Assembly (NCBI RefSeq): GCF_013137895.1
Contig: NZ_CP053538.1
Span: forward strand, 3,627,001-3,691,000
Origin: Hymenobacter taeanensis
GTDB lineage: Bacteria; Bacteroidota; Bacteroidia; Cytophagales; Hymenobacteraceae
Reading direction: 5' to 3'
Length of the DNA stretch: 64,000 nucleotides
Of this stretch, positions 36,278 through 44,858 are shown piece after piece; the first letter of the stretch is position 1; the number at the start of each line of letters is the position of its first letter. The notes beneath the pieces were generated by a model. It worked only from the letters and a program-made list of their open reading frames with translations, ran no database searches and had not been told where the DNA came from. A program made the translations under genes and the position numbers.

Positions 36278-37084
36278 ATGCGTCGTTCTTTTTTAACTCT
36301 CTTTCTGCCGCTGGCAGTTGTTTCAGTGCTGACTACGGCTGCCGTTAATGCGCCCCGTCAGGGCTTTAACCTTTTTTCCATCAACCAGGATATTGCGCTG
36401 GGTGCGCAAGTAGCTCATCAAACCGACTCGCTTTACCGCGCGAAAGGGCAGCTGCTCGAAAAATCCAGCAACGCCCGCGCCTACACCTTACTTAATGGTG
36501 TGGTAAAGCGTGTGCTGGATAATGGCAACCTGAAGTACCGCACGCAATTCCCCTGGGATGTGCAGATCATTAAGGATGACCAAATCCAGAATGCGTTTGC
36601 TACCCCCGGCGGCCACATTTATGTGTTCACGGGCCTGATCAAGTTTCTCGATAACGAGAACCAACTGGCGGGCGTATTGGGCCACGAAATTGCCCACGCC
36701 GACCGCCGCCACAGCACGCAAATGCTGCAGCAGCAGTATGGCATTAGCCTGCTGGCGGGCATTGTGCTGGGTAACAACTCCAACCAGCTGGTGCAGATTG
36801 CCGCTGGCTTGGGTCAGTTGAAATTCAGCCGCAGCTACGAGACCGAAGCCGATAAGTACTCTACCATTTACCTTAACGGTACACGCTACTATGCTTGTGA
36901 TGGGGCCGCCGGCTTCTTCATTAAGGCTGAGAAGCAGAGTGGAGGAGGTACCCCCGAGTTCTTGAGCACTCACCCCAACCCCGGCTCACGAATTGCCAAC
37001 ATTCAGAAGAGCGCTCAGCAGCTTGGATGCACCAACCGCAACGTGAGCAATGCCAATTTTGAAGAGTTGAAGCGGCTGCTGTAG
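36278..37084 (+). CDS. M48-family metalloprotease (secreted or periplasmic)
   Basis: A 268-residue protein from the ATG at 36278, which gives signal peptide MRRSFLTLFLPLAVVSVLTTAA; an earlier in-frame start at 36215 would put extra residues before it. The zinc motif is HEIAHADRRH, preceded by NAFATPGGHIYVFTGLI and followed by the third-ligand region RSYETEADKYS. This is the short, BepA/YggG-like type of M48 peptidase without transmembrane helices, expected to act in the periplasm in outer-membrane protein quality control. A terminator follows 40 bases after the stop. Confidence 0.92.
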   Translation: MRRSFLTLFLPLAVVSVLTTAAVNAPRQGFNLFSINQDIALGAQVAHQTDSLYRAKGQLLEKSSNARAYTLLNGVVKRVLDNGNLKYRTQFPWDVQIIKDDQIQNAFATPGGHIYVFTGLIKFLDNENQLAGVLGHEIAHADRRHSTQMLQQQYGISLLAGIVLGNNSNQLVQIAAGLGQLKFSRSYETEADKYSTIYLNGTRYYACDGAAGFFIKAEKQSGGGTPEFLSTHPNPGSRIANIQKSAQQLGCTNRNVSNANFEELKRLL

Positions 37085-37123
37085 CAGTAAACGCTTAGCA
37101 ATTAGCAGGCTATAAACTGCGTG

Positions 37124-37162
37124 AACCCGCAGCTTCCGTGTAGGAGGCTGCGGGTTTTGTTT
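37124..37162 (+). terminator. Rho-independent terminator of the M48 protease gene
   Basis: AACCCGCAGCTTCC and GGAGGCTGCGGGTT form a stem with a short loop, followed by TTGTTTTG. Confidence 0.8.
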
Positions 37163-37229
37163 TGTGCTGGAGAAACGCCCTATTTTTCGGAGCTTGCGGT
37201 TGTGCTCTCCGCCTTTTTCCTACGCCACC

Positions 37230-38267
37230 TTGTCTGATTCTGCTCCTGTTCGCTTCGTCATTTGCGGTGTAGGCCACATTGGTCGTCGGCATGCGGCGTT
37301 AGTGGCCCGCTACCCGGGTGCGCAACTGGCCGCTTTAGTTGATGTGCGCCCTGAGCTGGCCGGGGAACTGGCCGGGGAGTTTCCGGAAATACCTTTCTAT
37401 ACATCTTTAGAAAAGTGTTTTGCGGCTGGCTGTGAGGCTGATGTGCTAACTATAGCTACACCAAATTACCAGCATGTGCCACAAGCTATAGCTGGCCTAA
37501 CGCATGGCCTGCACGTAGTAATTGAGAAGCCCATTGCGTTGCGTACCCACGATGCTGAGGCGGTGGTGCGCATGGCTGAGCAAACGGGCCGCTTGGTATT
37601 TGGCGTAATGCAGAACCGGTACTCACCGCCGGCCGTCTGGCTTAAGCAGCTGGTTCAAGAGGGGAAGCTAGGCCAGGTGTACTTAGTGCAAATCAACTGT
37701 TTCTGGAACCGCGATGCCCGCTACTACTGCGCCGGCGGCTGGAAAGGCTCTCAGCAGCAGGATGGAGGCACGCTCTTTACTCAATTCAGCCATTTCGTAG
37801 ACCTGCTTTATTGGGTCTTCGGTGACATCACGAATATCGGGGCGCGCTTCTTTGATTTCAACCACGAGGAGCTAACCGAATTCGAGGACTCTGGTCTCGT
37901 CACCTTTGATCTGGTGCGAGGCGGCAGTGGCACGCTGCACTACAGCACTGCCGTGTGGGACCAGAATCTGGAAAGCTCCCTTACGGTTATTGCTGAGCAT
38001 GGCAGCCTTAAAATTGGTGGGCAATACATGGATAAAGTGGAATATTGCCACTTGCGAAACTATACGCTGCCCGAGTTACCCCCCACGAACCCCGCCAACA
38101 ATTATGGCCCATACCAGGGCAGCGCCGCCAACCACGTGCACATAATTGAAAACGTAGTGGAAACGGTGCAAAAGCGCAGCCACGCCACTACCAATGCGCT
38201 AGAAGGCCTCAAAGTGGTGGAGATTATTGAGCGAATCTATCGCCTAAAGTCACCCAAAAGCACTTAG
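37230..38267 (+). CDS. Gfo/Idh/MocA-family NAD(P)-dependent oxidoreductase
   Basis: A 345-residue sugar-type dehydrogenase. The Rossmann motif is VRFVICGVGHIGRRHAALV, followed by the conserved EKPIALRTHDAE with the catalytic lysine, and GGTLFTQFSHFVDLLYW in the C-terminal domain. The open frame begins at 37164, next to the preceding terminator, but the first 22 codons look non-coding. A TTG at 37230 (SDSAPVRF follows) is the likely start. WbpB-like enzymes of this family oxidise UDP-sugars in glycan synthesis; substrate here is unknown. It converges with the LytT gene, 14 bases away. Confidence 0.9.
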   Translation: MSDSAPVRFVICGVGHIGRRHAALVARYPGAQLAALVDVRPELAGELAGEFPEIPFYTSLEKCFAAGCEADVLTIATPNYQHVPQAIAGLTHGLHVVIEKPIALRTHDAEAVVRMAEQTGRLVFGVMQNRYSPPAVWLKQLVQEGKLGQVYLVQINCFWNRDARYYCAGGWKGSQQQDGGTLFTQFSHFVDLLYWVFGDITNIGARFFDFNHEELTEFEDSGLVTFDLVRGGSGTLHYSTAVWDQNLESSLTVIAEHGSLKIGGQYMDKVEYCHLRNYTLPELPPTNPANNYGPYQGSAANHVHIIENVVETVQKRSHATTNALEGLKVVEIIERIYRLKSPKST

Positions 38268-38281
38268 GCCCACGTAGGACG

Positions 38282-39028
38282 TTACTTCCAGCGGCGGATG
38301 TACTGATCGAAGCTCTCCCGGTAGCCTTCGCTGATGGGAATGGTTTCGTTGGCAATTTGCACGGTGCCGCGGCCCACGGTGGTTATGTGGTTGAGAGCTA
38401 CAATATAGGAGCGATGAATGCGCATAAACTGCTTTGGCAGGCGCTCTTCCAGGGCTTTTAGGCTCTGGAGGGAAAGGAGTGGCCTAGGCTCGCTGCGGCG
38501 GTATACTTTAATGTAGTCCTTCAGGCCCTCAATGTATAGGATGTCAGCATAGGGCACGCGTACCAGCTGGTACTCCACTTTCAGGTAGAGGTAATCTTCG
38601 GCGGGCACAGCCGGAACAGTTACTGCCGGTGCGGGCTTCTCTGCTTCGGCGTAGCGCTGCGCCTTGTGTGCAGCCCGCAGAAACTCCTCGTAGGTGAATG
38701 GCTTCAGCAGATAGTCGAGGGCATCAACCTTGTAGCCGTCAAGGGCATACTGGTTGAAGGCCGTGGTGAAAACAACGCGCGGCCCCCGGCCGGGCCCCGG
38801 GCCGCGGTCAAGCACCCGGGCCAGCTCCAGCCCATTCAGGTCGGGCATTTGAATGTCCAGGAACAGCACATCAACCGGAGTTTCCTGCTGTTGCAGGCCT
38901 TTTAGAGCAGCTACTGCACTGCTGTAGCTGCACATTAAGCGCAGAAAAGGCGTTTTCTCGATAAAGCTGCCCACCAGCTGTAAGGCCAAGGGCTCGTCAT
39001 CAACGGCAATACAATTTAGTATCGTCAT
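38282..39028 (-). CDS. LytTR-type response regulator
   Basis: A 248-residue two-component regulator. The receiver has the acidic pair in AVDDEP (residues 9-11), the phosphoacceptor Asp58 in VLFLDIQMPDLNG and the lysine in YLLKPF. The LytTR DNA-binding domain fills the C-terminal 100 residues (YLKVEYQLVRVPYADILYIE, FMRIHRSYIVALNHI). It overlaps the stop of the upstream sensor kinase by four bases (ATGA), so the two are translated together. Targets are not visible in the window. Confidence 0.95.
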   Translation of the reverse strand: MTILNCIAVDDEPLALQLVGSFIEKTPFLRLMCSYSSAVAALKGLQQQETPVDVLFLDIQMPDLNGLELARVLDRGPGPGRGPRVVFTTAFNQYALDGYKVDALDYLLKPFTYEEFLRAAHKAQRYAEAEKPAPAVTVPAVPAEDYLYLKVEYQLVRVPYADILYIEGLKDYIKVYRRSEPRPLLSLQSLKALEERLPKQFMRIHRSYIVALNHITTVGRGTVQIANETIPISEGYRESFDQYIRRWK

Positions 39029-40170
39029 GAAAGCAGCGTTAAAGTCAGGTGAATGTGGTATTCGTTGTCGGGGGTGCGCTCGGTAACCGTGAGGCAGTGG
39101 CGGCCGGGGTAGAGCAGCTCCAGCCTACGCTTGGTATTCACTAAGCCAATGCCATGGTTCTCATCAAGCGGAGTGGGGCGCTCCTCAAAGAGCGTGTTGT
39201 ATATAGTGGCCACGAGAGTTTGCGCATCAGGCTGCCGAATATGAATACGAATGGAACTCGGCGATACCGTACTCACACCATGCTTAAAGGCGTTTTCTAC
39301 GAACGTGAGCAGAATCATGGGGGCAATGGGCGCCTCGTGCAGGGGCTCAGGCGTATGGTATTCTACGTGCACATTGTTGGTAAGGCGCAGCTGCATCAGG
39401 TCAATATAGTCGCGCACGAAAAGCAGCTCCTGGCTAAGCGGGGCGGTGCCAGTTTGGGTTTCGTAGAGCACGTAGCGCATCATGCGCGAGAGGCGGTGCA
39501 ACGCTTCGCGAGCCCGGTCGCCGTCAATGAGGGTGAGGGCGTAGATGTTGTTAAGTGTGTTGAAGAAGAAGTGCGGGTTGATTTGGGCCTTTAGCCATGA
39601 GAGCTCCGTGGTGAGTTTTTCCTGCTCCAGTGCCTGCCGCATTTCTGCTTCCCGCTGACCCCGCTGCACCGCCGCCACGCTGGTGCCCAGGCCTAGCGCC
39701 AGCAAAGTGGTAATAAAAATAGCGGGGTTGAATAGCCCAAACCGGTGCTGGCGCATCGGGCGGCGGGGGCCAAATTCCCGCTCAAAGTTATTGGGGGGCG
39801 GCCCGTGGGGCCGGAAGTCGGAGCCATGCTGCCCCGGCTGTGGGGGCTCTGACCCCTGCTGCTCCTGCTGAGGCTGGCTATATGAGTTCTCCTCTAACAC
39901 CCAGTGCACAACCAAGATGCTCAGCACGGCGGCTACCAGAAAGGCCAGGTAGGGCACTACGCGGCGGCCGTAGAGCAAGCGCGGTACGGCCCAGCCCACG
40001 TTCAGGTAGAAAACCAGGGCCAACATGAATAGCATGCTGGTTTGCACAAAGATAAATTCAGCTCCCTGGGTACGGTCTTGCGGCTGCATAGCCAGCAGCG
40101 TAATCAGCACCCCCCAAATTAGGAGGTGCAGCAAGAACGGGGGGCCTAGGCGCGGGGTAGAAATTACCAT
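39025..40170 (-). CDS. LytS-type sensor histidine kinase
   Basis: A 381-residue membrane kinase of the His_kinase (PF06580) class. Four hydrophobic segments occur in the first 170 residues, with a Pro/Gln-rich, probably exposed stretch at about 95-145. The phosphoacceptor is His200 in QINPHFFFNTLNNI. The ATP-binding part has TFVENAFKHGV and GIGLVNTKRRLELLY. It is followed with a four-base overlap by its LytT partner and diverges from the EcsC gene. The stimulus is unknown. Confidence 0.94.
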   Translation of the reverse strand: MVISTPRLGPPFLLHLLIWGVLITLLAMQPQDRTQGAEFIFVQTSMLFMLALVFYLNVGWAVPRLLYGRRVVPYLAFLVAAVLSILVVHWVLEENSYSQPQQEQQGSEPPQPGQHGSDFRPHGPPPNNFEREFGPRRPMRQHRFGLFNPAIFITTLLALGLGTSVAAVQRGQREAEMRQALEQEKLTTELSWLKAQINPHFFFNTLNNIYALTLIDGDRAREALHRLSRMMRYVLYETQTGTAPLSQELLFVRDYIDLMQLRLTNNVHVEYHTPEPLHEAPIAPMILLTFVENAFKHGVSTVSPSSIRIHIRQPDAQTLVATIYNTLFEERPTPLDENHGIGLVNTKRRLELLYPGRHCLTVTERTPDNEYHIHLTLTLLS

Positions 40171-40363
40171 ACAGTAAAGTAAAGTGAAACGGAGGGCAAG
40201 CTACCACCCAAGGCCGCTCCATGTCGGCTCCAATCCATCAGTTGCCCAAACACACCGACAGTTTCCTTTTGTCGGCCGTTTGTTGGGTTGGGCCCTAGGC
40301 TTGGGCAGCAGGCTAAGCGTGCCCGGCACGGGGCTTTCGGCATATCTGCTTACTTTCAGAGCC

Positions 40364-41113
40364 ATGATGCCCACCGAACAACTGGCCTACACCGAGCTGC
40401 GGGCCTGGCAGCGCAAAATGCAGCAGAAGCCCACGCTACTGAACCGCCTGGCGCGCCGCGTGCAGATACGGCTGAACGCGCTGTTGCCCGATCGGGTGCA
40501 CGAGGCCATAACGGTGGCCATAAAGCAGATGGTGCGCGGGGTGTTGTTCGGCTCTACCTACATCACGCGCAAGCCCGTAGAAGCTGCACCTCTGGCAGAC
40601 CGTGAAGCGGCCGTACGCACACGGGTGCGCTACTACCGCAACACGGCCGCCGCCGAAGGGGCCATTACCGGCGCGGGCGGCTTCCTGCTTGGCCTCGCCG
40701 ATTTTCCCCTTTTGCTGAGTCTCAAGCTGAAGCTGCTCTTCGACATTGCGGCTTTGTATGGCTACGATGTGCAGGACTACACTGAGCGGCTTTATCTATT
40801 GCACGTTTTTCAGTTGGCATTCAGCAGCCAGCACACCCGCAATGAGGTGTACCGGCAACTCGCCGACTGGGAGGCCTACCGCCATACCTTGCCCGCTGAT
40901 GTGCACGAGTTTGACTGGCGCACGTTTCAACAAGAGTACCGCGACTACATTGACCTGGCCAAAATGGCCCAATTAGTGCCGGTTATTGGGGCCGCGGTGG
41001 GAGCAGTGGCCAACTACCGGCTCTTGGAGCAGCTCGGCGACACGGCTATGAACTGCTACCGGATGCGGTATTTTCGGGAGTTGCCGGCGGGCGCGCAAGG
41101 GCAAACCGCCTAG
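40364..41113 (+). CDS. EcsC-family protein
   Basis: A 249-residue protein from the ATG at 40364 (MMPTEQLAYTELRAWQRKMQ). The frame is open from a GTG at 40184, but the first 60 codons show no domain and would overlap the upstream promoter area. A -7-like TACTTTCA lies at about 40351, supporting the shorter form. EcsC features are the central Gly/Ala-rich hydrophobic stretch (GAITGAGGFLLGLADFPLLL) and PVIGAAVGAVANYRLLEQLG. The family is named after a gene beside an ABC exporter, and its biochemical role is unknown. Confidence 0.82.
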   Translation: MMPTEQLAYTELRAWQRKMQQKPTLLNRLARRVQIRLNALLPDRVHEAITVAIKQMVRGVLFGSTYITRKPVEAAPLADREAAVRTRVRYYRNTAAAEGAITGAGGFLLGLADFPLLLSLKLKLLFDIAALYGYDVQDYTERLYLLHVFQLAFSSQHTRNEVYRQLADWEAYRHTLPADVHEFDWRTFQQEYRDYIDLAKMAQLVPVIGAAVGAVANYRLLEQLGDTAMNCYRMRYFRELPAGAQGQTA

Positions 41114-41180
41114 ACGCCTGCTCGATTGAACTCCCCTACTGATCGTAGTGAGGAACGATCGTGCGGCCGGGCCTGGGCCA

Positions 41181-41870
41181 CTAGTTGCGGTACTGGTAGA
41201 AGATGCCGTTGTCGAAGGGCGTCCAGAGGCTGGCTTTCTGTCCGCAGTATTTCAGCGCATCGTTCGCCCAGGTATTGCAGGTATAGAACCAACCGTAAGT
41301 GCGGTGCGCTTCATAAAACGAGTCGTCGCGGCCGTAGCTGTGGCCCTCAATGTACATGGGCTGGCCTTGTGCATCGTACTTAAAGCTATCCTGAATATAC
41401 CGGATCAGCTTGCGGTAGTCGTGGTGGCTGATGCTGATTTTTACGCAGTCTTCGCTCTCATGCATCTCCTGATAGAAGGTAGTGTGCATGGCCGAGGTGC
41501 CGAGGTAAAACATGGCTTTAAAGGCCGTGCTGGGCTTTAGCTCCGCCCAAGTGGGCGTGTCGAGGTAGAAGCCTTTGTCGCCCCACCCAAACCCGATGTA
41601 CTGCATAGAGGGGTCGTTCGACTGCGTGTTTTTCAGCAGAATGGTTTCCGTCCAGTCGATGTACTTGCTGCGCGCCGGCACCACAATGTCCGTGTGCACT
41701 CCATTAGAGTAAATGTAGATGTCGACGTCGGTCAGAGGGTCGGTGCTTTTCTTGGGTACCGTAATGCGCGATAGTACCGCGGCGGAAACTAAGTAGAGGC
41801 CTAACGCGCCACCTAGGGTAGCAGCTACGTATCCGGTTGCTTTCAGGGCTTTGTGAAGTCCTTTTTCCAT
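41181..41870 (-). CDS. DUF2459/TIGR02117-family protein
   Basis: A 229-residue protein from the ATG at 41868-41870 (MEKGLHKALKATGY) with one N-terminal transmembrane helix (VAATLGGALGLYLVSAAVL). Family marks are VDIYIYSNGVHTDIVVP, YIGFGWGDKGFYLDTPTW and TYGWFYTCNTWANDALKYCG. The His, Asp and Cys residues in these blocks are conserved in the family, but its activity is not established. It converges with the EcsC gene; the 67-base space between them shows no hairpin. Confidence 0.85.
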   Translation of the reverse strand: MEKGLHKALKATGYVAATLGGALGLYLVSAAVLSRITVPKKSTDPLTDVDIYIYSNGVHTDIVVPARSKYIDWTETILLKNTQSNDPSMQYIGFGWGDKGFYLDTPTWAELKPSTAFKAMFYLGTSAMHTTFYQEMHESEDCVKISISHHDYRKLIRYIQDSFKYDAQGQPMYIEGHSYGRDDSFYEAHRTYGWFYTCNTWANDALKYCGQKASLWTPFDNGIFYQYRN

Positions 41871-41989
41871 GTGTTGTACAAGTGGCAAAATCTTGCCGGG
41901 CGTGGGAGAAGAAGGGAAGCGATGTAGGCGCAATACGCGCGCAGGGGCTAGTGGTTAGAAATACGGCGCCCATTCAGTAGATAAGCCAC

Positions 41990-42022
41990 AAAAAAAAGCC
42001 CCAACAAATTTGTTGGGGCTTA
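41990..42022 (-). terminator. Rho-independent terminator of the 42043-42468 gene
   Basis: On the minus strand AAGCCCCAACAAA / TTTGTTGGGGCTT forms a perfect stem followed by TTTTTT, 20 bases after the stop. Confidence 0.9.
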
Positions 42023-42042
42023 GGAGAATGAGTCAGGCCGGT

Positions 42043-42468
42043 TTAGCTTTTAGCCTTGCGCTGAGCTTTGTGCTTTTCAACTTTATCGGCACGAAGCTGA
42101 GCGTACTTAGTGTACTGGTCGGCACTCAGAATTTGCTTCAGCTGAGCTTCGTAGCTGGCCTTATCGGCCTTCATTTCCTGCTTGCGCGCATCAGTCTTAC
42201 CGGCCGAGGCGTACTTGGCGCGGTTTGCCTGCATTTCCTGGTAGCGGGCAAGGTGCAGCTGACGCACTTTTTGGGTCTGCTCAGCCGAGAGGTTTAGCTG
42301 CTTAGCCAAGTGTTTGGCTTTTTGCTCAGCCTTTTGCTCGGGCGTTTTCTGGGTTTTACCAGCCTGCTCGGTTTTTACTTTGTGTTTGCCTTTGGCAGAA
42401 ACAGTTTGGGCTGAAGCAATACCAGCCGAGAAAGAGAAAGCAGCGAGAAGAACAAGAACCTTTTTCAT
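42043..42468 (-). CDS. Small secreted charged helical protein (DUF4890/Spy-like)
   Basis: A 141-residue exported protein with signal peptide MKKVLVLLAAFSFSAGIASAQ. The rest is Lys/Gln/Ala-rich and helical, with the LNLSAEQTQKVRQLH and QILSADQYTKYAQL repeats seen in DUF4890 and Spy/CpxP-like (LTxxQ) proteins. A periplasmic chaperone or stress-sensor role is a family-level inference. Single-gene unit with its own terminator; the upstream gap 42469-42695 is AT-rich and shows no feature. Confidence 0.8.
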   Translation of the reverse strand: MKKVLVLLAAFSFSAGIASAQTVSAKGKHKVKTEQAGKTQKTPEQKAEQKAKHLAKQLNLSAEQTQKVRQLHLARYQEMQANRAKYASAGKTDARKQEMKADKASYEAQLKQILSADQYTKYAQLRADKVEKHKAQRKAKS

Positions 42469-42695
42469 AAGACAGTATTTGTATTGTTAAATCAGAGAGT
42501 GGAAACAGGAGTAAGCTTAGATGCATCATCCGGGCTTCTGAGAGATGTATTTGCAACTCAAATGCCAACCTTTCCTTTTTATCTGATTTTTTGAAAAATA
42601 AAAAAAAGTCAATTTTCCTTTTAAACCTTCTGGTTGTTTGGCTGTCGGGCGCCGTTTGAAGTAGTGGGAGTGGCCTAGGCCACTGCCTGGGAGCA

Positions 42696-42728
42696 TTTGT
42701 AAATGCGCACTAGCTGGTTGTACCTTTG
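42696..42728 (+). promoter_or_regulatory. Promoter of the SAM-riboswitch/permease transcript
   Basis: TTTG (42696-42699), a 21-base spacer and TACCTTTG (42721-42728) match the Bacteroidota consensus very well. The downstream SAM-I element starts about 30 bases later. The promoter before the sulfate operon (58048-58016) has the same elements and spacing. Confidence 0.8.
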
Positions 42729-42756
42729 CCCTACCAATTCTTTTTCGACCAAAGGA

Positions 42757-42855
42757 TTGTTTTTATACAGAGGCGCTGAGAGACAGGCTCGATGAAGCGT
42801 CGGCAACCATCCGCAACTGCCGGAACGGTGCCAATTCCTGACCATATAAAAACAA
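42757..42855 (+). ncRNA. SAM-I (S-box) riboswitch, copy 1
   Basis: P1 pairs TTGTTTTTATA (42757-42767) with TATAAAAACAA (42845-42855). Core S-box motifs are GCTGAGAGACAGGCTCGATG, AAGCGTCGGCAACC and CGGTGCCAATTCCTG in the right order. The element senses S-adenosylmethionine and should lower expression of the downstream APC permease when it is abundant. It is near-identical to the minus-strand copy at 57890-57987, including the promoter-proximal CCAATTCTTT and GGATTG segments. Confidence 0.9.
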
Positions 42856-43221
42856 GTTGCCGTGGATTTTCGCCCCTGCCGTACTGCCCGTTTTGTAGTT
42901 TCCGCTGCCTGCTTCGGTGTGCCCACCGTTGAGCAAGCCTGTTGTTGCGGTGGGTGTTGTTGCTGTTGAACCCGCAGCCCGTTTGCCTGTATCGCGTTAA
43001 CGCGCAAGCCGCTTAAGCCGCGGTAGCGTTTTTCCCTCCCGTTTTTTTCTGGTTGTGCCGGCTGCTCCGGCACCGTGTCGGTTGGCACCACCCGTTTCGG
43101 CGGGGGCGTGATAAGCCAAACGCCTTGTGTTACTGAGCTGCTCCTGTGTACGCCACCGGCCGGCACCCCACAACCAGCCCCTTTACCTCACCGGCCAGCC
43201 GTGCGCTGGCATTCACTTTTT
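42856..43221 (+). other. Long leader between SAM riboswitch and permease start
   Basis: This 366-base, gene-free leader is GC-rich and contains possible hairpins: GCCCACCG/CGGTGGG at about 42920-42957, the palindrome CGCGTTAACGCG near 43000, and CCGCTTAAGCCGCGG before two T runs (43031-43050). The last could be a riboswitch-controlled terminator. Open frames here are read through the RNA element and are not credible genes. Confidence 0.5.
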
Positions 43222-44676
43222 ATGCTTAAAAAATCTCTGGAACTGCTGCGGCAGGAAGCGGCCGAAACGGGCGCTAACACCCTAAAGCGAAGTCTGAATG
43301 GCTTCAACCTAATTACCATTGGTATTGGGGTAATCATTGGGGCTGGTCTGTTCTCGCTCACTGGCATCGCCGCCGCCAACAATACCGGTCCGGCCATTAC
43401 GCTCTCATTCATTGTGGCGGCCATTGGCTGCGCGTTTTCAGCGCTTTGCTACGCTGAGTTTGCCTCCATGGTGCCCGTGTCAGGCTCGGCCTACACGTAC
43501 GCCTACGCTACCATGGGCGAGCTATTTGCCTGGATTATTGGCTGGGACCTGGTGCTGGAATACTCCGTAGGCGCCGCCACGGTAGCCATCAGCTGGTCGC
43601 AGTACCTGCTGAAGTTCCTCGACAAGTCGGGTATTCATTTGCCACCGCAGTTGGTGATGTCGCCGTTTGAAACCGCCAAGCTGGCCGACGGGAGCCTGGT
43701 GCACGGCTACGTGAATGTGCCGGCCATGCTGATTGTGGCGCTCATTACGCTCATCATTATTCGGGGCACCAAGGGCTCGGCGTGGTTTAATGGGCTGGTT
43801 GTAACGCTCAAGGTGGCAGTAGTATTGGTATTTATTGCCCTAGGCTGGCAGTACATTGATCCGGCCAACTACCATCCCTACATCCCGCAGAATACGGGCA
43901 CGTTTGGTGAGTTTGGCTGGAGCGGCATTCTCCGCGGTGCCGGCGTAGTGTTCTTCGTGTTCATTGGCTTTGATATTGTGGCTACCATGGCCCAGGAAAC
44001 CAAGAATCCGCAGCGCAACATGCCCATCGGTATCATTGGCTCCTTGGTTGTCTGCACCATTCTATTCGTGCTGTTCGGGCACGTGATGACTGGCCTAGCC
44101 AACTATACCGAGTTCAAGGGCAGCGCCGCGCCCGTGGCCATTGCCATTGAAAAAACGCCCTACGCCTGGCTGTCATCGGCTGTAATTCTGGCTATTATCA
44201 TTGGCTACACTTCCGTAATTCTGGTGGATTTGCTGGGCCAGACCCGCGTGTTTTTCTCCATGGCAAAAGATGGGCTGCTGCCGCCCATATTTGCGCGCAT
44301 TCATACCACCTTCCGTACGCCGCTGCAGTCTAGCCTGCTGCTAGGCCTGTTTATTGCGCTTTTCGCGGGCTTCGTGCCGATTTCAGTAGTGGGCGAAATG
44401 ACGAGCATTGGCACATTGCTGGCCTTCGTGATGGTGTGCCTGGGCGTGCTGATTATGCGCAAGAAAGAGCCCAACGCCCCGCGTTCTTTCCGCACCCCCC
44501 TGGTACCTCTGGTGCCTATTCTCGGCATCCTGACCTGCCTGGTGATGATGGTGGCCCTGCCCTGGGAAACCTGGTTGCGCCTGGCCGTATGGCTGGCTAT
44601 TGGGCTGGCTATCTACTTCGGCTATGGCAAAAAGCACAGTAAGCTGCGTGCTGAAGTGGAGCGGCAAGTGGCCTAG
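43222..44676 (+). CDS. APC-family amino-acid permease (SAM-riboswitch controlled)
   Basis: A 484-residue transporter from the ATG at 43222 (MLKKSLELLRQEAAETGANT); a longer frame starts in the leader but is rejected. About 12-14 hydrophobic segments. The APC signature ITIGIGVIIGAGLFSLTGIA opens the first helix, and VFFVFIGFDIVATMAQETKNPQRNMP is typical of the cationic amino-acid transporter (CAT/YfnA-like) branch. The SAM-I riboswitch upstream argues for a sulfur amino acid or a methionine precursor as cargo, whatever the annotation of relatives; this is inference. It converges with the sulfate-assimilation gene string and ends at a strong terminator. Confidence 0.9.
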   Translation: MLKKSLELLRQEAAETGANTLKRSLNGFNLITIGIGVIIGAGLFSLTGIAAANNTGPAITLSFIVAAIGCAFSALCYAEFASMVPVSGSAYTYAYATMGELFAWIIGWDLVLEYSVGAATVAISWSQYLLKFLDKSGIHLPPQLVMSPFETAKLADGSLVHGYVNVPAMLIVALITLIIIRGTKGSAWFNGLVVTLKVAVVLVFIALGWQYIDPANYHPYIPQNTGTFGEFGWSGILRGAGVVFFVFIGFDIVATMAQETKNPQRNMPIGIIGSLVVCTILFVLFGHVMTGLANYTEFKGSAAPVAIAIEKTPYAWLSSAVILAIIIGYTSVILVDLLGQTRVFFSMAKDGLLPPIFARIHTTFRTPLQSSLLLGLFIALFAGFVPISVVGEMTSIGTLLAFVMVCLGVLIMRKKEPNAPRSFRTPLVPLVPILGILTCLVMMVALPWETWLRLAVWLAIGLAIYFGYGKKHSKLRAEVERQVA

Positions 44677-44697
44677 ATTAGTCAGAAGTGCCAAGTG

Positions 44698-44727
44698 CAA
44701 AAAGCCGGACCAGGTCCGGCTTTTTTG
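44698..44727 (+). terminator. Rho-independent terminator of the permease gene
   Basis: AAAAAGCCGGACC and GGTCCGGCTTTTTT form a perfect stem 22 bases after the stop. Confidence 0.9.
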
Positions 44728-44787
44728 TGGGTATCAGTTCAGCTGTTTGGCTACACTCACAACCGAGAAAGTTTAAACTAGAAACAG

Positions 44788-44841
44788 TATCAATAAACAG
44801 ACACGCCCTGCTGATTAGCGGGGCGTGTCTGTTTATTGATA
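44788..44841. terminator. Long inverted repeat ending the sulfate-assimilation string
   Basis: TATCAATAAACAGACACGCC...CTGCT pairs with AGCGGGGCGTGTCTG...TTTATTGATA over about 24 bp, with one mismatch. It lies 18 bases after the stop of the siroheme/TauE fusion and probably terminates that long minus-strand unit. The T tract is interrupted. Confidence 0.7.
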
Positions 44842-44858
44842 GTTAGGCACTACAGAAG

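Noticed and set aside
42675-43166. 163-codon open frame on the minus strand opposite the permease leader
   Set aside because: It runs antisense through the SAM riboswitch; a similar peptide (WHRS...LYKNNP) appears in frames across the other riboswitch copy at 57842-58109, which shows that the likeness comes from the RNA element.
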